This document shows positions 6,497 through 7,894 of a DNA stretch of 7,894 nucleotides, piece by piece. The stretch spans positions 1 through 7,894 of the forward strand of contig RKAY01000085.1 in NCBI GenBank assembly GCA_014846205.1, in the 5' to 3' direction. The notes under the pieces are model-generated. The model made no database searches and was not told the origin of the DNA. It saw nothing but the letters and a program-made list of their open reading frames with translations. Every line of letters begins with the position of its first letter. Position 1 is the first letter of the stretch. This stretch comes from Collinsella aerofaciens (GTDB taxonomy: Bacteria > Actinomycetota > Coriobacteriia > Coriobacteriales > Coriobacteriaceae). Both the position numbers and the translations under genes were made by a program.

Positions 6497-7285
6497 ATGA
6501 CCGAAATCGCTGTTGAAAACTACGGGACCACCACCAGGGGAGCTGCCTCACTTGCTGCCTACCGCGCCGTGCGAATCCTGCAGGTCCTGAGCGACCACAC
6601 CGGCGAAGACAAAGCCCTACTTCCCGATGAGCTGACAGAACATCTCGCCCATCCCGATAATCCCGCCCAGATGCCCATCTCGGCAGCACGCCGCAGCATC
6701 TACACCGCCATTTCCGCACTGCGTCATGCCGGATACGAAATCGAATACAAGCGCGGTGTGGGCTACCGCTTGCTAACTCGCCCGCTCACAGACGAGGAGA
6801 TCGTTCGCCTGCACGGTATGGTCATGCGCAACCGTTCCACCCCCATCGCGATTAGAAAGCGCATGGCCAAGCACCTTGTCGACATGGCGAGTGCCGACGT
6901 TCGCGGCTACCTCAATGCGCCCGAGCCGACACCGGTCATCTCCGGCGCACCCGCCAAGGGCACCAAGCCACCCGTCACGCGCATCGACGCCTGTGAGCTT
7001 ATCGAACAGGCTATAGACCAGGGAACCTCTGTCAGTTTTGACCTCTTGGGATCCGGGCCCCATGGCATGGACGAGGCAATCAGGGTAACCATACAGCCGT
7101 TTGCCATCAGGCAGCGAGACGGAATCTCGTATCTGCTGGGTACCGTCCACGACGACCGGGTCATCGACGATACCCTGCGCACCGTAGAGGTCAACCGCAT
7201 GAGAAACGTCTGCACGCGTCTGCTCGACGGCAAGAAACTGTTTGCCGCCCTGGACGAGGGGGAGCGGCCCGCGCCCGCCGCCTAA
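6497..7285 (+). CDS. Helix-turn-helix transcription regulator with WYL-like domain
   Basis: A 262-residue protein. Residues 22-93 form a winged helix-turn-helix: a helix (YRAVRILQVLSD), a second helix around DELTEHL, a recognition helix around ARRSIYTAISALRHAGY (64-80), and a wing ending in GVGYRLL. This is the pattern of DeoR/HTH_11-type N-termini of WYL regulators. A linker helix region (97-140) follows, then a C-terminal segment (about 162-245) with the usual WYL layout: a strand, then VTIQPFAIRQRDGISYLLG and a strand with VEVNRMRNV. The name-giving Trp-Tyr-Leu is replaced by Ser211-Tyr212-Leu213, so the domain is divergent. WYL domains sense small ligands or nucleic acid; the ligand here is unknown. 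ATG 6497 is chosen with AAGGA at 6482-6486. GTG 6488 is possible, and the open frame continues to TTG 6359 without homology-like content. It lies upstream of, and in the same direction as, an ABC importer gene that it may control. Confidence 0.82.
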   Translation: MTEIAVENYGTTTRGAASLAAYRAVRILQVLSDHTGEDKALLPDELTEHLAHPDNPAQMPISAARRSIYTAISALRHAGYEIEYKRGVGYRLLTRPLTDEEIVRLHGMVMRNRSTPIAIRKRMAKHLVDMASADVRGYLNAPEPTPVISGAPAKGTKPPVTRIDACELIEQAIDQGTSVSFDLLGSGPHGMDEAIRVTIQPFAIRQRDGISYLLGTVHDDRVIDDTLRTVEVNRMRNVCTRLLDGKKLFAALDEGERPAPAA

Positions 7286-7352
7286 GTCTTGCCGTTGCCC
7301 GCCGAATCCCCCACCGTCCATCCGGTTCAGTATTAAAAAACCCGACAGGTTG

Positions 7353-7380
7353 TTGAAAAAATGGACATCGGCGCTACTAT
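7353..7380 (+). promoter_or_regulatory. Promoter of the substrate-binding protein gene
   Basis: TTGAAA (7353-7358) and TACTAT (7375-7380) are separated by 16 bases and closely match the housekeeping consensus. Transcription would begin near 7387, giving a leader of about 57 bases. It lies 67 bases after the stop of the regulator gene, with no clear terminator in between, so some read-through from the regulator gene is also possible. Confidence 0.6.
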
Positions 7381-7389
7381 AGACCCACT

Positions 7390-7408
7390 TGCACTTTGTT
7401 TGAGTGCA
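7390..7408. promoter_or_regulatory. Inverted repeat at the start of the ABC importer transcript
   Basis: TGCACT (7390-7395) and AGTGCA (7403-7408) form a perfect 6-bp inverted repeat around a 7-base spacer, extendable by wobble pairs on both sides. It lies 9 bases after the -10 box, at or just beyond the expected transcription start. This is a usual place for a repressor operator, and the WYL-like regulator next door is an obvious but unproven candidate. It could also act as a small hairpin at the 5' end of the mRNA. Confidence 0.4.
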
Positions 7409-7443
7409 GTGTTTCCAGCCATTTCCATACTGGGGGTAATGAT

Positions 7444-7894
7444 ATGAAGGACATCACCATCAGCCGCAGGAGCCTTCTGGTCTCCGCCGGCCTGCTCGCG
7501 CTCGCTCCCCTCGCCGGATGCGGCGGCAACTCTGGTTCCGGCTCTGCTGCCGCCGGTTCCGACTACACCATCGGCGTTCTGCAGCTCACCGAGCACTCCG
7601 CACTCGATGCCGCCAATGACGGCTTTGTCAAAGCCATCAAGAAGAGCGGCCTCAAGGTCAAGATCGACCAGAAGAATGCCCAGAACGACCAGTCCACGTG
7701 TAAGTCCATCGCCGACAAGTTCGTGGGCGACAACGTCAATCTAATCTACGCCATCGCCACACCTGCCGCGCAGGCCGCCGCCGGCGCCACGGCCGACATT
7801 CCCATCGTGGGCTGCGCCATCACCGACTACGCCGCCTCGGGCCTGGTCCAGGACAACGACAAACCCGGCACCAACGTCACTGGCGCCTCCGACC
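7444..7894 (+). CDS. ABC transporter substrate-binding lipoprotein, ABC_sub_bind/TrpX-like (3' end beyond window)
   Basis: The first 150 residues are present. The N-terminus is a lipoprotein signal: ISRRSLL (6-12), a hydrophobic stretch, and the lipobox LAGC with Cys26 as the lipid-modified residue, followed by a Gly/Ser-rich tether. SRRSLL also resembles a twin-arginine motif. The mature part begins YTIGVLQLTEHSALDAANDGF, followed by IDQKNAQNDQS, ATPAAQAAA, DIPIVGCAITDY and GTNVTGASD. These are the conserved blocks of the ABC_sub_bind family (PF04392), whose members include the TrpX/TrpXYZ-type importers linked in some Gram-positive bacteria to aromatic amino acids. It should be anchored outside the membrane and feed a permease and ATPase, expected just downstream. 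The substrate cannot be told from sequence. The start ATG 7444 has a modest ribosome site (GGGGG at 7432-7436). It has its own promoter and an inverted repeat in its leader. Confidence 0.9.
   Translation, partial: MKDITISRRSLLVSAGLLALAPLAGCGGNSGSGSAAAGSDYTIGVLQLTEHSALDAANDGFVKAIKKSGLKVKIDQKNAQNDQSTCKSIADKFVGDNVNLIYAIATPAAQAAAGATADIPIVGCAITDYAASGLVQDNDKPGTNVTGASD

Noticed and set aside
6370..7359. TGTTGAAAA repeated at 6370, 6511 and 7351
   Set aside because: One copy is inside the regulator coding region and one serves as the -35 box of the importer gene. Matches of this length are expected by chance in a window of nearly 8 kb.
7439..7447. ATG-ATA-TGA start-stop just before the substrate-binding protein gene
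   Set aside because: Two-codon frame created by the bases around the real start at 7444; no sign of a leader peptide.

Overview
The window is GC-rich DNA from a chromosome, most likely that of an anaerobic gut actinobacterium of the Coriobacteriia, Collinsella-like. This assignment rests on codon use, the mix of genes and the general look of the proteins; no rRNA or other phylogenetic marker gene is present to confirm it. There are seven protein genes, two cut by the window edges. I see no tRNA, rRNA, CRISPR array, insertion sequence or phage gene, and no gene-free stretch longer than 300 bases.

Layout, left to right: (1) a minus-strand alpha/beta hydrolase of the acetyl-xylan-esterase/carboxylesterase type, running off the left edge; (2) a divergent intergenic region leading to a stand-alone glucose-family PTS IIA protein on the plus strand; (3) a large plus-strand membrane acyltransferase with a C-terminal SGNH esterase domain (OatA-like architecture); (4) a convergent minus-strand gene for a zinc-ribbon, single-membrane-span protein of unknown function, separated from the acyltransferase by a strong hairpin that can terminate in both directions; (5) a divergent intergenic region with a clear promoter for asnS, which encodes asparaginyl-tRNA synthetase and ends in a textbook terminator; (6) a structured leader and a helix-turn-helix/WYL-like regulator; (7) its own promoter and the first 150 codons of a lipoprotein substrate-binding protein of an ABC transporter (ABC_sub_bind/TrpX-like), cut by the right edge.

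The genes do not form one pathway. Two links are supported by the sequence. The same 10-bp palindrome GAAACGTTTC, which looks like a LacI-family operator, lies in the promoter region of the PTS IIA gene and again 705 bp further on, upstream of the acyltransferase. A WYL-like regulator sits directly upstream of an ABC importer gene whose leader carries an inverted repeat, so local regulation is plausible. The coding content is otherwise ordinary; the more interesting signals are in the intergenic regions (paired operators, a 14-bp hairpin and an 11-bp tandem repeat ahead of the regulator gene). I did not find convincing evidence of a new multi-gene system.
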